6,784 bases of DNA from Actinomycetota bacterium (GCA_009699765.1 WLNN01000072.1:1-6784), one strand, 5' to 3'; shown: positions 1 to 6,691, numbered from the stretch's first letter. The notes: a model not told the origin generated them from the sequence alone. Numbers and translations are program-made.

Positions 1-586
1 CAACAGCAAACTTAACTCCCATATGACCAAGCCCCCCAAGGCCCATAACTGCAACTTTGCTTCCCTGCTTAACTCCCCAATGCTTAATTGGAGACCACAG
101 AGTCACGCCTGCGCAAAGAAGAGGTGCAACACCATCAAGTGGCAAATTGCTTGGTACATGCACTGCATAATCTTCATTAATGATGAAGCGATTGCTATAG
201 CCACCCATCGCAACAGTTTTACCATCGCGTTCTAAACCGTTATATGTTCCTGTCATTCCTTCATTGCAATATTGCTGTAATCCTTTTAGGCATTGCTCGC
301 ACTTGCGACATGAATCAATAAATACTCCTACGCCGATATGGTCGCCAACCTTGAACTTTGTGACAGATGAACCTACAGAAGTTACAACTCCAGCGATTTC
401 ATGCCCTGGAACCATCGGGAAAATGGCTGGTCCCCACTCTTCGCGCGCCTGGTGAATATCTGAGTGGCATATGCCCGCGAACTTGATATCAAGTTCTACA
501 TCATGTGCGCCTACATCGCGACGATCGAATTCGAATGGGACGAGGTCTGCACCTGCTGCAAGTGCTGCATAGCCTTTTGTATTCAT
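1..586 (-). CDS. Zinc-dependent alcohol dehydrogenase, YahK/CAD type (partial, N-terminal 195 residues)
   Basis: Medium-chain dehydrogenase/reductase that should reversibly oxidise a primary alcohol to an aldehyde with NAD(P), in the cytoplasm. The reading frame runs off the window at base 1, so only the N-terminal GroES-like domain and the beginning of the Rossmann domain are seen. Visible motifs are GICHSDIH with catalytic zinc ligand Cys40, GHE with His62, LLCAG with Cys158, the four structural-zinc cysteines 93, 96, 99 and 107, and the nucleotide-binding GLGGLGHMG at 182-190. The start and the order of motifs resemble E. coli YahK, an aldehyde reductase, as I recall it. It lies 52 bases downstream of the DUF779 gene on the same strand, so it belongs with the aldehyde dehydrogenase cluster, but it may also have its own leaderless promoter. 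The family call is firm. Substrate and cofactor preference (NADP is usual in this group) are inferred. Confidence 0.93.
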   Translation of the reverse strand, partial: MNTKGYAALAAGADLVPFEFDRRDVGAHDVELDIKFAGICHSDIHQAREEWGPAIFPMVPGHEIAGVVTSVGSSVTKFKVGDHIGVGVFIDSCRKCEQCLKGLQQYCNEGMTGTYNGLERDGKTVAMGGYSNRFIINEDYAVHVPSNLPLDGVAPLLCAGVTLWSPIKHWGVKQGSKVAVMGLGGLGHMGVKFAV

Positions 587-598
587 GGCGGCATAGTA
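587..598 (-). promoter_or_regulatory. Putative leaderless -10 promoter of the alcohol dehydrogenase gene
   Basis: On the minus strand TACTAT (598-593) is followed by six bases and then the ATG at 586. This is the spacing expected if transcription begins at the start codon. No Shine-Dalgarno sequence is visible before this ATG, and no good -35 box is seen, which is not unusual in actinobacteria. The site is inferred from sequence alone. Confidence 0.4.
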
Positions 599-638
599 AT
601 TCAAATCAGAGTGCCACGCTTGTTGAAGAAAATGAAAA

Positions 639-1046
639 TTATGCCGTTATTCCATTTTCAACAGATGTAGTCTCAAGAATCGACCACTCTACATCAGTAA
701 ATAATCGCGAACGAATTAAGAAGCGAACTCCCTCTGGAGATTCGAGTGAAAACCCTCCCCCGCGACCAACTACAACATCGACTGTGAGATGAGTGTGTTT
801 CCAATATTCAAATTGAGAAGCTGACATCCAGAACCCGATTGGATCCTGAATGCCAGCAACCTTCAAATCCCCTAGCTTTACATCTGCGGCTCCTGTGCGG
901 AACTCACCTGCTAGGTAACACATTGGAGAAGACCCATCGCAGCATCCACCTGACTGATGAAACATCAGCGGTCCATGCATTGAGGTGAGTTTTCGTAACA
1001 GCTCTTCAGCAGCTTCCGATAACTCAACTCTCATTGGTATCCCCAT
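639..1046 (-). CDS. DUF779 family protein, partner of aldehyde dehydrogenase
   Basis: Small soluble protein of 135 residues with no signal peptide or membrane segment. It carries the hallmark region of the DUF779 family: MFHQSGGCCDGSSPMC (residues 28-43, with Cys35, Cys36 and Cys43), then SASQFEYW (75-82) and a glycine-rich GRGGGFSLESPEGVRF stretch (94-109). The family is known to sit beside aldehyde dehydrogenase genes, and here it starts 19 bases after the aldehyde dehydrogenase stop codon. No biochemical function is known to me; the cysteine/histidine cluster suggests metal or redox chemistry, which is only inference. The start is uncertain. The first ATG (1046) has a weak TACCCT box six bases upstream. 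An ATG four codons later (1034) has GGGGA at a plausible ribosome-binding distance, which would give 131 residues. Confidence 0.9.
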   Translation of the reverse strand: MGIPMRVELSEAAEELLRKLTSMHGPLMFHQSGGCCDGSSPMCYLAGEFRTGAADVKLGDLKVAGIQDPIGFWMSASQFEYWKHTHLTVDVVVGRGGGFSLESPEGVRFLIRSRLFTDVEWSILETTSVENGITA

Positions 1047-1065
1047 TTATTAAGGGTATATCGAC

Positions 1066-2589
1066 TTAGAAGAATCCGAGCTTGTTCGGGCTATATGAAA
1101 CAAGCAGGTTCTTTGTCTGCTGATAATGATCAAGCATCATCTTGTGGTTTTCGCGACCAATACCAGATGACTTGTAACCACCGAACGCTGCGCCAGCTGG
1201 ATATGCGTGATAACAGTTGGTCCATACGCGTCCTGCTTGAATTGCACGACCTGCGCGATATGCAGTATTTGTATCGCGCGTCCAAACACCAGCACCAAGT
1301 CCATACATGGTGTCGTTTGCAATCTCTATTGCATTGTCATAACCATCGAATGATGTGACAGATATAACTGGACCGAAGATCTCTTCCTGGAAGATGCGCA
1401 TCTTGTTGCTGCCTTCAAAGATGGTTGGTGTGACGTAGTAACCACCTGAAAGCTCGCCACCTAGATCTGCTCGCTCACCTCCGGTAATTAGCTTTGCGCC
1501 TTCCTTCTTTCCAATATCAATGTAGGAAAGAATCTTCTCAAGTTGATCATTAGATGCCTGAGCACCAATCATTGTTGAGAGATCAAGTGGGTGGCCCTGA
1601 ACAATTGCTTGGGTGCGCTTTGTGACATCACCCAAGAACTTGTCGTAAATCTTCTTATCAATCAAACCACGAGAAGGACATGTGCAAACTTCACCTTGGT
1701 TAAGAGCAAAGAGCGCAAAACCCTCGAGCGCCTTGTCATAAAAGGCATCGTTCTCTGCTGCAACATCTGCGAAGAAGATATTCGGTGACTTTCCACCAAG
1801 TTCGAGCGTTACAGGAATGATGTTCTCTGATGCGTACTGCATGATCAAACGACCTGTTGATGTCTCACCAGTAAATGCAATCTTCGCAATTCGTGGAGAT
1901 GATGCAAGTGGCTTGCCTGCTTCAACACCAAAACCATTCACAATATTTACAACACCTGCTGGCAATAGATCAGCGATAAGTTCCATCAAGAACAAGATGG
2001 AAGCTGGAGTCTGCTCTGCTGGCTTAAGGACAACACAGTTTCCTGCAGCCAGTGCCGGTGCGAGTTTCCACACGGCCATCAAGATTGGGAAGTTCCAAGG
2101 AATAATCTGACCGACTACACCCAATGGCTCGTGGAAGTGATACGCAACTGTGTCGTCATCTAGTTCGCCAAGAGAACCTTCTTGAACGCGGATTGCGCCA
2201 GCAAAATATCTGAAGTGATCAATTGCTAAAGGAATATCTGCATTGATGGTCTCGCGAATTGGCTTTCCGTTATCCCATGTCTCAGCAACAGCGATAGCTT
2301 CTAAATTTTCTTCCATCCGGTCTGCAATTTTGTTGAGAATAATTGCTCGAGCCGTCGCCGATGTCTTGCCCCAAGCAGGTGCTGCCTTATGCGCGGCATC
2401 AAGTGCTTTATCAATATCTGCTGCATTTCCGCGAGCAATTTCACAAAATACTTTTCCGGTAACTGGTGTTACGTTTTCGAAGTACTGGCCTGATTGCGGC
2501 TTTACGTACTCGCCACCGATCCAGTGGTCATAGCGAGCTTTAAAAGTTGCTTTGCTTCCAGGTAATCCCGGCGCAATGTAATCGGTCAT
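1066..2589 (-). CDS. NAD-dependent aldehyde dehydrogenase, ExaC/AcoD/AldB type
   Basis: Cytoplasmic enzyme of 507 residues, the usual length for the family, oxidising acetaldehyde or other short aldehydes to the acid. All key residues are present: IPWNFP with Asn166, Lys189 in KPAEQTP, the nucleotide-binding FTGETSTG (239-246), the general base Glu263 in LELGGKSPN, and the nucleophile Cys302 in [11 protein letters not shown] (297-307). EEIFGP (402-407) and [13 protein letters not shown] (469-481) are also intact. The [11 protein letters not shown] signature with a second cysteine at 304 and the ending QTKNLLVSY mark the ExaC/AcoD/AldB subgroup, which acts on acetaldehyde in ethanol and acetoin catabolism. 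It is the first gene of a probable unit with DUF779 and alcohol dehydrogenase, and is preceded by a promoter-like element and a strong AAAGGAG site that fixes the start. The physiological substrate is not determined by the sequence. Confidence 0.97.
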   Translation of the reverse strand: MTDYIAPGLPGSKATFKARYDHWIGGEYVKPQSGQYFENVTPVTGKVFCEIARGNAADIDKALDAAHKAAPAWGKTSATARAIILNKIADRMEENLEAIAVAETWDNGKPIRETINADIPLAIDHFRYFAGAIRVQEGSLGELDDDTVAYHFHEPLGVVGQIIPWNFPILMAVWKLAPALAAGNCVVLKPAEQTPASILFLMELIADLLPAGVVNIVNGFGVEAGKPLASSPRIAKIAFTGETSTGRLIMQYASENIIPVTLELGGKSPNIFFADVAAENDAFYDKALEGFALFALNQGEVCTCPSRGLIDKKIYDKFLGDVTKRTQAIVQGHPLDLSTMIGAQASNDQLEKILSYIDIGKKEGAKLITGGERADLGGELSGGYYVTPTIFEGSNKMRIFQEEIFGPVISVTSFDGYDNAIEIANDTMYGLGAGVWTRDTNTAYRAGRAIQAGRVWTNCYHAYPAGAAFGGYKSSGIGRENHKMMLDHYQQTKNLLVSYSPNKLGFF

Positions 2590-2597
2590 TGCAATAT

Positions 2598-2604
2598 CTC
2601 CTTT
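2598..2604 (-). promoter_or_regulatory. Strong Shine-Dalgarno site of the aldehyde dehydrogenase gene
   Basis: AAAGGAG on the minus strand ends eight bases before the ATG at 2589. It is the best ribosome binding site in the window and fixes the start of the aldehyde dehydrogenase. It contrasts with other genes here that lack a recognisable site. Confidence 0.8.
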
Positions 2605-2638
2605 GACATATAGAAGCTGTCGCCTCTAACTCGTCAAA
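2602..2638. repeat. Inverted repeat bracketing the aldehyde dehydrogenase promoter
   Basis: TTTGAC (2602-2607) and GTCAAA (2633-2638) form two perfect six-base arms separated by 25 bases. One arm overlaps the -35 box and the other lies between the -10 region and the ribosome binding site. This placement would suit a dimeric repressor or a looping operator, but arms this short may be chance. Confidence 0.35.
2608..2637 (-). promoter_or_regulatory. Putative sigma70-type promoter of the aldehyde dehydrogenase cluster
   Basis: On the minus strand a -35 box TTGACG (2637-2632) is followed after 17-18 bases by an AT-rich -10 region, TCTATA or CTATAT (2614-2608). The -35 box matches the consensus in five of six positions; the -10 is approximate. 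Transcription would start around base 2601-2603, immediately before or within the AAAGGAG site, giving a very short leader. The 108-base gap at 2590-2697 holds nothing else recognisable except the overlapping inverted repeat. Confidence 0.5.
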
Positions 2639-2697
2639 CTAGACCCGAGGTGCAATTTTGGATAGTGAAATAGCGCTAATGAGTCGGCGTGTGAGTG

Positions 2698-3672
2698 CTA
2701 GCCCTCTGCTGATGCGCGCTTAAGGCGATCGCGTATTGCAATTGAAATATCAGTGCCCTCGGGTTGAATTACAACAACTCGATCCAGTTCCCGTCGATCC
2801 GCTTCACGAAGCGCGCCATAAAGTAGACGGGCAAACTCTTCATTGTTTAATGGCGATGCAAGACGGGTCACGCCTTCTGGAGTTGCAACTGAATTAAGCG
2901 CAATCAAACCATCACCCGGTTGTGGTGTTTCATCAAGAATGACTTTCGCAGATGGCGCATAGTGATGCTCGAGTGAACCACTTACGCGAATAACATCATT
3001 ACGATTCTCGACCTTAACTCCAGTTGCACCTTCAATCTTTTCTACTGTAATTGCACCTGGTCGCAAAATACGTGGTGCTTCAGCAGTGCAATCAATAATC
3101 GTTGATTCGACTCCAACGCTTGAAGATCCTCCATCAAGAATTAAATCATCATGGCTCAAGTATTCGCTGAGCTCTTCTTGAACAGCTTCTGCAGTTGTTG
3201 GAGACACATGGCCAAAACGATTGGCACTAGGGGCTGCAACACCTTTGCCACCAATCTTCTTAAACTCATTTAACAGGGCGAGTGCAAGTGTGTGATCAGG
3301 TACGCGAAGCCCAACAGTCTCTTGCCCCCCGGTGATAAAATCTTTTGCAAGGTCGGTGCGTTTGAAAATAAGAGTCATCGGCCCCGGCCAGAATGAGCGA
3401 GCAAGTTCGATTGCATAATCACTGACATCGGATGCCCATTCCGAAATATCCTGCATATCTGCCAGGTGCACAATCAGTGGATGATCAGCCGGGCGGCCCT
3501 TTACCTCGTAGATTCGCGCGACAGAATCTGGGTTGGTTGCATCTGCCCCGAGTCCATAGACAGTCTCTGTTGGAAATGCCACCAACTGGCCGGCCTTTAA
3601 TTGCGCAGCAGCACCGGTGAGGGCATCTGCTGTGCAATGTGAGATGAATTGGCCTTGGCTCATAAGAGCCAT
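2698..3672 (-). CDS. sua5: L-threonylcarbamoyladenylate synthase (Sua5/YrdC/TsaC, two-domain form)
   Basis: Makes threonylcarbamoyl-AMP from threonine, bicarbonate and ATP, the first step of the universal t6A modification at position 37 of ANN-decoding tRNAs. With the start chosen here the protein has 324 residues, close to the long Sua5 form. The YrdC domain shows PTETVYGLG (34-42), the KGR motif (58-60), SFWPGPMTLI (93-102), APSANRFG (147-154) with the conserved Ser-x-Asn, and GGSSSVGVESTIID (181-194). HYAP (237-240) marks the linker to a C-terminal Sua5 domain of about 80 residues. The frame is open upstream to 3819, but that extension crosses the divergent glycosyltransferase start and has no family similarity. 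The ATG at 3672 has AAAAAGG seven bases upstream. No obvious terminator follows the TAG stop. Cytoplasmic housekeeping enzyme; confident call. Confidence 0.95.
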   Translation of the reverse strand: MALMSQGQFISHCTADALTGAAAQLKAGQLVAFPTETVYGLGADATNPDSVARIYEVKGRPADHPLIVHLADMQDISEWASDVSDYAIELARSFWPGPMTLIFKRTDLAKDFITGGQETVGLRVPDHTLALALLNEFKKIGGKGVAAPSANRFGHVSPTTAEAVQEELSEYLSHDDLILDGGSSSVGVESTIIDCTAEAPRILRPGAITVEKIEGATGVKVENRNDVIRVSGSLEHHYAPSAKVILDETPQPGDGLIALNSVATPEGVTRLASPLNNEEFARLLYGALREADRRELDRVVVIQPEGTDISIAIRDRLKRASAEG

Positions 3673-3674
3673 TA

Positions 3675-3692
3675 TCTCGCCTTTTTGCGAGA
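3675..3692. repeat. Small inverted repeat between the divergent sua5 and glycosyltransferase genes
   Basis: TCTCGC (3675-3680) and GCGAGA (3687-3692) are perfect six-base arms around a CTTTTT loop. With a three-base insertion in one side the symmetry continues through TTATC and GATAA. It fills most of the 30-base gap between the two starts and overlaps the sua5 ribosome binding site. It could be an operator or an RNA hairpin affecting sua5 translation; its function is unknown. Confidence 0.45.
3680..3686 (-). promoter_or_regulatory. Ribosome binding site supporting the sua5 start
   Basis: AAAAAGG on the minus strand lies seven bases before the ATG at 3672. It favours this start over the much longer open frame to 3819 and over an ATG three codons inside the gene (3663). 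Confidence 0.5.
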
Positions 3693-3702
3693 AGATAACC
3701 AC

Positions 3703-4848
3703 ATGAGTTCGGCTAGAAACATCAAAGTTATGCAGATTATCGCCCGCATGAATGTGGGCGGCCCTGCAGTAATCGTTGCTGATTTGATGCGGGGTTTGGA
3801 TTCGACAAAATTTCAACAAATTCTTGTAACCGGTTTTTGTGATGAGAACGAAGCCGATTATTTGGACACCGTTGCCACTGATGTAACAGCAACTCGCATT
3901 GCAGGTCTCGGCCGATCAATTTCTCCCCTGGCAGATGCACGTGCCTTCTTTGCTCTCGCTGCAATGATTAAACGTGAGCAACCAGATGTGATCCATACGC
4001 ACACAGCAAAAGCTGGAGTGCTAGGTCGATTAGCGGCCATGATCGCGGGAAGTAAAGCGACACGTATCCACACCTTTCATGGTCATCTACTTCACGGATA
4101 TTTCGCAGGATGGAAAACCAAATTAGTTATTGCGATTGAAAAATTCCTGGCATCTCATACCAATTATTTGATAGCTGTTGGCAATCAAGTTAAAGATGAT
4201 TTGCTTGCAGCGGGAATCGGAAAAGCTGCGCAGTATCGAGTTTTCTTCCCTGGATTACCTGAGCCAAAGGTGGCTAGTAAGAGTGATTGCAGAAAAGCAC
4301 TTGGCCTTGATGCCGAGAAGATCTACTGCACCTTTGTTGGACGACTTACACAAATTAAGCGCCCCGATAGATTGCTCGATGTTGCTGCTGCATCCGTGGC
4401 ACGCGGGCTAGATATTCAATTCTTGGTTGCTGGAGAAGGTGAATTATTTGAAGATTCACAACAACGTGCGCGCAATGAAAAGTTACCAATTACATTTCTA
4501 GGCTGGCGCAAAGATATTAATGAACTCTTCGCAGCAAGTGATATCGCAATATTAACTAGTGATAATGAAGGTATCCCGCTCACTTTGATACAAGCAGCTC
4601 AAGCAGGGCTACCCATAATTGCGCCGCGAGTTGGATCTATCGCGGATATTGTCATTGATGGTCAGACCGGTTATCTCACCTCAACCCAACCGGGTGCTAT
4701 GGCGAGTGCTCTTAGCGCTTTAGTAAGTGACGTTGCCTTGCGGCAAAAGTTAGGCGCCGCAGGAAAAGCACATGCTGATACCTATTTTTCTTTAGATAAA
4801 TCTCTCAATGACCATAGCAATCTCTATGTATTTTCTCAGGAAAAATAA
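3703..4848 (+). CDS. GT4-type (GT-B fold) glycosyltransferase
   Basis: Transfers a sugar from an activated nucleotide donor, probably during cell-surface polysaccharide or glycolipid synthesis; donor and acceptor cannot be read from the sequence. From the chosen start it has 381 residues, typical of the family, with no signal peptide. The N-terminal acceptor domain begins MQIIARMNVGGPA (10-22), with the glycine pair near the start, and contains HTHTAKAGVLGRLAA (98-112) and TFHGH (124-128). The C-terminal donor domain shows FVGRLTQIKRPDRLLD (211-226), including the conserved Arg214 and Lys219, then GWRKDI (267-272) and SDNEGIPLTLIQAAQAG (286-302). In the EX7E motif Glu289 is present but the second position is Gln297 instead of Glu. 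An in-frame ATG at 3649 would overlap sua5 by 24 bases and adds residues unlike the family, so the ATG at 3703 is preferred. Confidence 0.92.
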   Translation: MSSARNIKVMQIIARMNVGGPAVIVADLMRGLDSTKFQQILVTGFCDENEADYLDTVATDVTATRIAGLGRSISPLADARAFFALAAMIKREQPDVIHTHTAKAGVLGRLAAMIAGSKATRIHTFHGHLLHGYFAGWKTKLVIAIEKFLASHTNYLIAVGNQVKDDLLAAGIGKAAQYRVFFPGLPEPKVASKSDCRKALGLDAEKIYCTFVGRLTQIKRPDRLLDVAAASVARGLDIQFLVAGEGELFEDSQQRARNEKLPITFLGWRKDINELFAASDIAILTSDNEGIPLTLIQAAQAGLPIIAPRVGSIADIVIDGQTGYLTSTQPGAMASALSALVSDVALRQKLGAAGKAHADTYFSLDKSLNDHSNLYVFSQEK

Positions 4849-4850
4849 GC

Positions 4851-4862
4851 CATACTTAGGGC
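4851..4862 (+). promoter_or_regulatory. Putative leaderless -10 promoter of the SIMPL gene
   Basis: CATACT (4851-4856) matches TATAAT in four positions and is followed by exactly six bases, then the ATG at 4863. The only ribosome-site-like bases (AGGG) are too close to the ATG to work, so a leaderless start is likely. No clear -35 box is present. Confidence 0.4.
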
Positions 4863-5576
4863 ATGACATCCTCAACTCTTAAGAAGATCTTCCTCGTCCT
4901 TGCACCTATCGCACTAATCGCGGCGGTTTCAACACCTGCTAACGCTGCAGCGCCAGCGCGCTACATCACAGTTAGCGCAGAAGGAACTGTCAAGGTTGTA
5001 CCTGATGCTGTTCGCCTTAGCGCAACTGTCACAACTGTTGCTGCAACGAGCAAAGAAGCGTTAGCTGCAAATTCAAGTAGCGCTGCCAAAGTTCGTAAGG
5101 CACTTACCTCTGCAGGAATTGCAGTAAAAGATATTTCGACTCAAAATGTAACTATCTATCCAGAGTATAAATATGAGAACAGTGGAACTTCAACGCTCAC
5201 TGGTTACAGAGCGTCTCAAGTATTTTCAGTTGTTATTCGTGCTGCTGATAAAGCAGGTACAGTCGTTGATGATGTAGTTACTGCTGGTGGCGACTCAGTA
5301 CAAATCAATAGCACCTCACCATTCGTTCTAGATGCTTCAAAGGCTGCAGAATCTGCACGCGCTGTGGCAGTTAAGAATGCAAAGGCAAAGGCAACTTCAT
5401 ACGCGAAGTTGCTTGGCATAAAGCTCGGCAAGGTTAATTACCTTAACGAGAGTGGCAGCCCATCTATTACGCCGCCAATGTATGCAACTGCCGCTAAGGC
5501 AGAATCAGATGCAACGGTTGTAGATCTCGGCGAGCAAGATGTGACAGTTTCGATCACGGTTCAGTGGGCGTTGTAA
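4863..5576 (+). CDS. Secreted SIMPL (DUF541) domain protein
   Basis: Exported protein of 237 residues. A classic signal peptide is present: basic KK at 7-8, a hydrophobic core at about 9-23, and probable signal peptidase I cleavage after ANA (residue 28). There is no lipobox cysteine. The mature part matches the SIMPL/DUF541 fold: ITVSAEGTVKVVPDAVRLSATV (split across 35-56), repeated helical segments rich in Ala and Lys, LTGYRASQ (112-119), and a final VTVSITVQWAL strand. Family members are periplasmic or cell-surface proteins such as E. coli YggE, linked to oxidative stress; the molecular activity is not settled. The gene begins 14 bases after the glycosyltransferase stop codon but probably has its own promoter. 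It ends with tandem TAA and TAG stops, three bases before the next start, so the two products are likely made together. Confidence 0.9.
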   Translation: MTSSTLKKIFLVLAPIALIAAVSTPANAAAPARYITVSAEGTVKVVPDAVRLSATVTTVAATSKEALAANSSSAAKVRKALTSAGIAVKDISTQNVTIYPEYKYENSGTSTLTGYRASQVFSVVIRAADKAGTVVDDVVTAGGDSVQINSTSPFVLDASKAAESARAVAVKNAKAKATSYAKLLGIKLGKVNYLNESGSPSITPPMYATAAKAESDATVVDLGEQDVTVSITVQWAL

Positions 5577-5579
5577 TAG

Positions 5580-6524
5580 ATGCTTGAAGGCTCTAAGCGC
5601 TTACGAGGGGTGCTCGAATCCCTCGTAAGCGAAGGGTCGATATCGGAAGAACAATTACATTTAATCAATACTCGCTTTGAAGCTCTCGAAGGATCTGATT
5701 CACGTAAAAGCATATTTGCTGAAATCGCTGCATATCTCGGTGGAGCCTTCGTATTAATCGCAATGTTGTTCCTTGCTGCAAAGAGCTTAGGCGATCTTCC
5801 TCGCGTAGCGCGCGTTGGTGCCTTAAGCGCGCTTTCTATAGGGCTTTTATTTATCTCGCATCAACTCGGCAATCTCAACGCAATGCGTCTGCGCCTTACA
5901 AGCGTTCTCTCTATGGCGGCGGCAATTTCAGCATCTGGCGCCGTAGCATTTGCATTCAAATCCAATAGTGGCGCACCATGGATTCCATTTACTGTTGGCG
6001 CAGTTATCGCGGTCTATTCTTTTGTTAAGTATCGCCATGAGATATTACAAATTGGCACCTATGGTTATTTATTTATCTCTGGCCTGATGGTCCTAGGCGA
6101 AATAACAAAGATCGATCCAATCGATAGTTTTGTTTATGCATTTTATTGGATGGTCCTTGCATCAATCTGGCTTTATCTTTCTTGGACTCGTTTGATTGAT
6201 CAAACTCTTGGCTACTTAATTACCGCCGCTACTTATTTTCTTGCAGCGCAATTTCTATTTGCGACAGATCATCGCCTGATTTCATATTTTGCTTCCATCG
6301 TGTTTGCGCCAATTCTTGGATGGATTTATCTACAGGATCGTCGCTGGCCACTTTTATTAGGTGCAGTTGCAATAACAACATTTACTACAGGAGAATTTGT
6401 AGCTGCCACATTGGGTGGCTCGCTCGGCGCTCTCTTAGGACTTTTAAGTGCTGGAATAGCGCTAATAACCTCTTCTATGCTTGCCATTCGTAAAGCCCGG
6501 AAATCTGCATTACCGCTGAATTAA
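5580..6524 (+). CDS. DUF2157-like polytopic membrane protein
   Basis: Integral membrane protein of 314 residues without an identified function. The N-terminal 45 residues are soluble and helical, containing SLVSEGSISEEQL, a short segment typical of DUF2157 proteins. FAEIAAYLGGAFVLIAMLFL (46-65) starts the membrane region, followed by hydrophobic segments at about 76-94, 107-126, 135-150, 156-173, 184-201, 207-227, 232-251, 256-273 and 276-300. That makes nine or ten helices, ending in a basic cytoplasmic-type tail (RKARK). The YLGG motif followed by a helix and a short Arg-containing loop supports the DUF2157-like assignment, but divergence is large. The start is three bases after the SIMPL stop codon, with no good ribosome binding site, so translational coupling is likely. 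A role in the envelope together with the SIMPL protein is only inferred from context. Confidence 0.75.
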   Translation: MLEGSKRLRGVLESLVSEGSISEEQLHLINTRFEALEGSDSRKSIFAEIAAYLGGAFVLIAMLFLAAKSLGDLPRVARVGALSALSIGLLFISHQLGNLNAMRLRLTSVLSMAAAISASGAVAFAFKSNSGAPWIPFTVGAVIAVYSFVKYRHEILQIGTYGYLFISGLMVLGEITKIDPIDSFVYAFYWMVLASIWLYLSWTRLIDQTLGYLITAATYFLAAQFLFATDHRLISYFASIVFAPILGWIYLQDRRWPLLLGAVAITTFTTGEFVAATLGGSLGALLGLLSAGIALITSSMLAIRKARKSALPLN

Positions 6525-6532
6525 GCGGGTTT
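6513..6532 (+). terminator. Weak candidate terminator after the DUF2157-like gene
   Basis: CCGCT (6513-6517) can pair with AGCGG (6524-6528) across a six-base loop that contains most of the stop codon. It is followed by GTTT. The stem is short and the T-run poor, so read-through into the tRNA genes is possible. Confidence 0.25.
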
Positions 6533-6559
6533 GGAGCATGAGTGTTGAGCCTGTATTCT
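6531..6559 (+). promoter_or_regulatory. Putative promoter of the tRNA-Glu / tRNA-Asp genes
   Basis: TTGGAG (6531-6536) and TATTCT (6554-6559) are separated by 17 bases, with transcription expected near 6566, about nine bases before the mature tRNA-Glu. The spacing is ideal and each box is a fair match to the sigma70-type consensus. It is the only convincing promoter before the tRNA pair. Confidence 0.5.
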
Positions 6560-6574
6560 TTCCCAGCCTCATAC

Positions 6575-6647
6575 GTCCCCATCGTCTAGGGGCCTAGGAC
6601 ATCGCCCTTTCACGGCGGTAACACGGGTTCGAATCCCGTTGGGGGCA
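6575..6647 (+). tRNA. tRNA-Glu (anticodon UUC)
   Basis: A complete 73-base cloverleaf. The acceptor stem GTCCCCA pairs with TGGGGGC with one G-U pair. The anticodon stem TCGCC/GGCGG encloses the loop CTTTCAC with anticodon TTC at 6609-6611. The T arm ACGGG-TTCGAAT-CCCGT is perfect and the discriminator is A. The 3' CCA is not encoded (ACTG follows), so it must be added by the CCA-adding enzyme. Confidence 0.97.
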
Positions 6648-6691
6648 CTGTTCGAATTGCGCAAGCACTTTGAACTAAAGCAGTAAAGGCT

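Noticed and set aside
628..659. Inverted repeat GAAAATG/CATTTTC at the end of the DUF779 gene
   Set aside because: It is AT-rich with an 18-base loop, has an alternative pairing, and lacks a GC-rich stem. It is too weak to call a terminator, although it lies where one would separate DUF779 from the alcohol dehydrogenase.
23..792. Several plus-strand open frames opposite the alcohol dehydrogenase and DUF779 genes
   Set aside because: Their translations are low-complexity and cysteine/histidine-rich in an antisense-like way, while the minus strand encodes clear families across the same bases.
1817..2533. Plus-strand open frames opposite the aldehyde dehydrogenase
   Set aside because: They lie antisense to a fully conserved enzyme, have no recognisable domains, and are explained by codon bias of the real gene.
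2671..2700. Possible terminator after sua5 (TAGCGCT with AGTGCTA)
   Set aside because: In the sua5 transcript the stem has an A-C mismatch and a 16-base loop, and no proper U-run follows.
3649..3702. Longer in-frame N-terminus for the glycosyltransferase (18 extra residues)
   Set aside because: It would overlap sua5 coding sequence, and the added residues do not look like the family's N-terminus, which is well matched from the ATG at 3703.
3673..3819. Longer in-frame N-terminus for the Sua5 protein (49 extra residues)
   Set aside because: It runs through the divergent glycosyltransferase start, has no similarity to the Sua5 family, and the ATG at 3672 has a suitable ribosome binding site and gives the normal family length.
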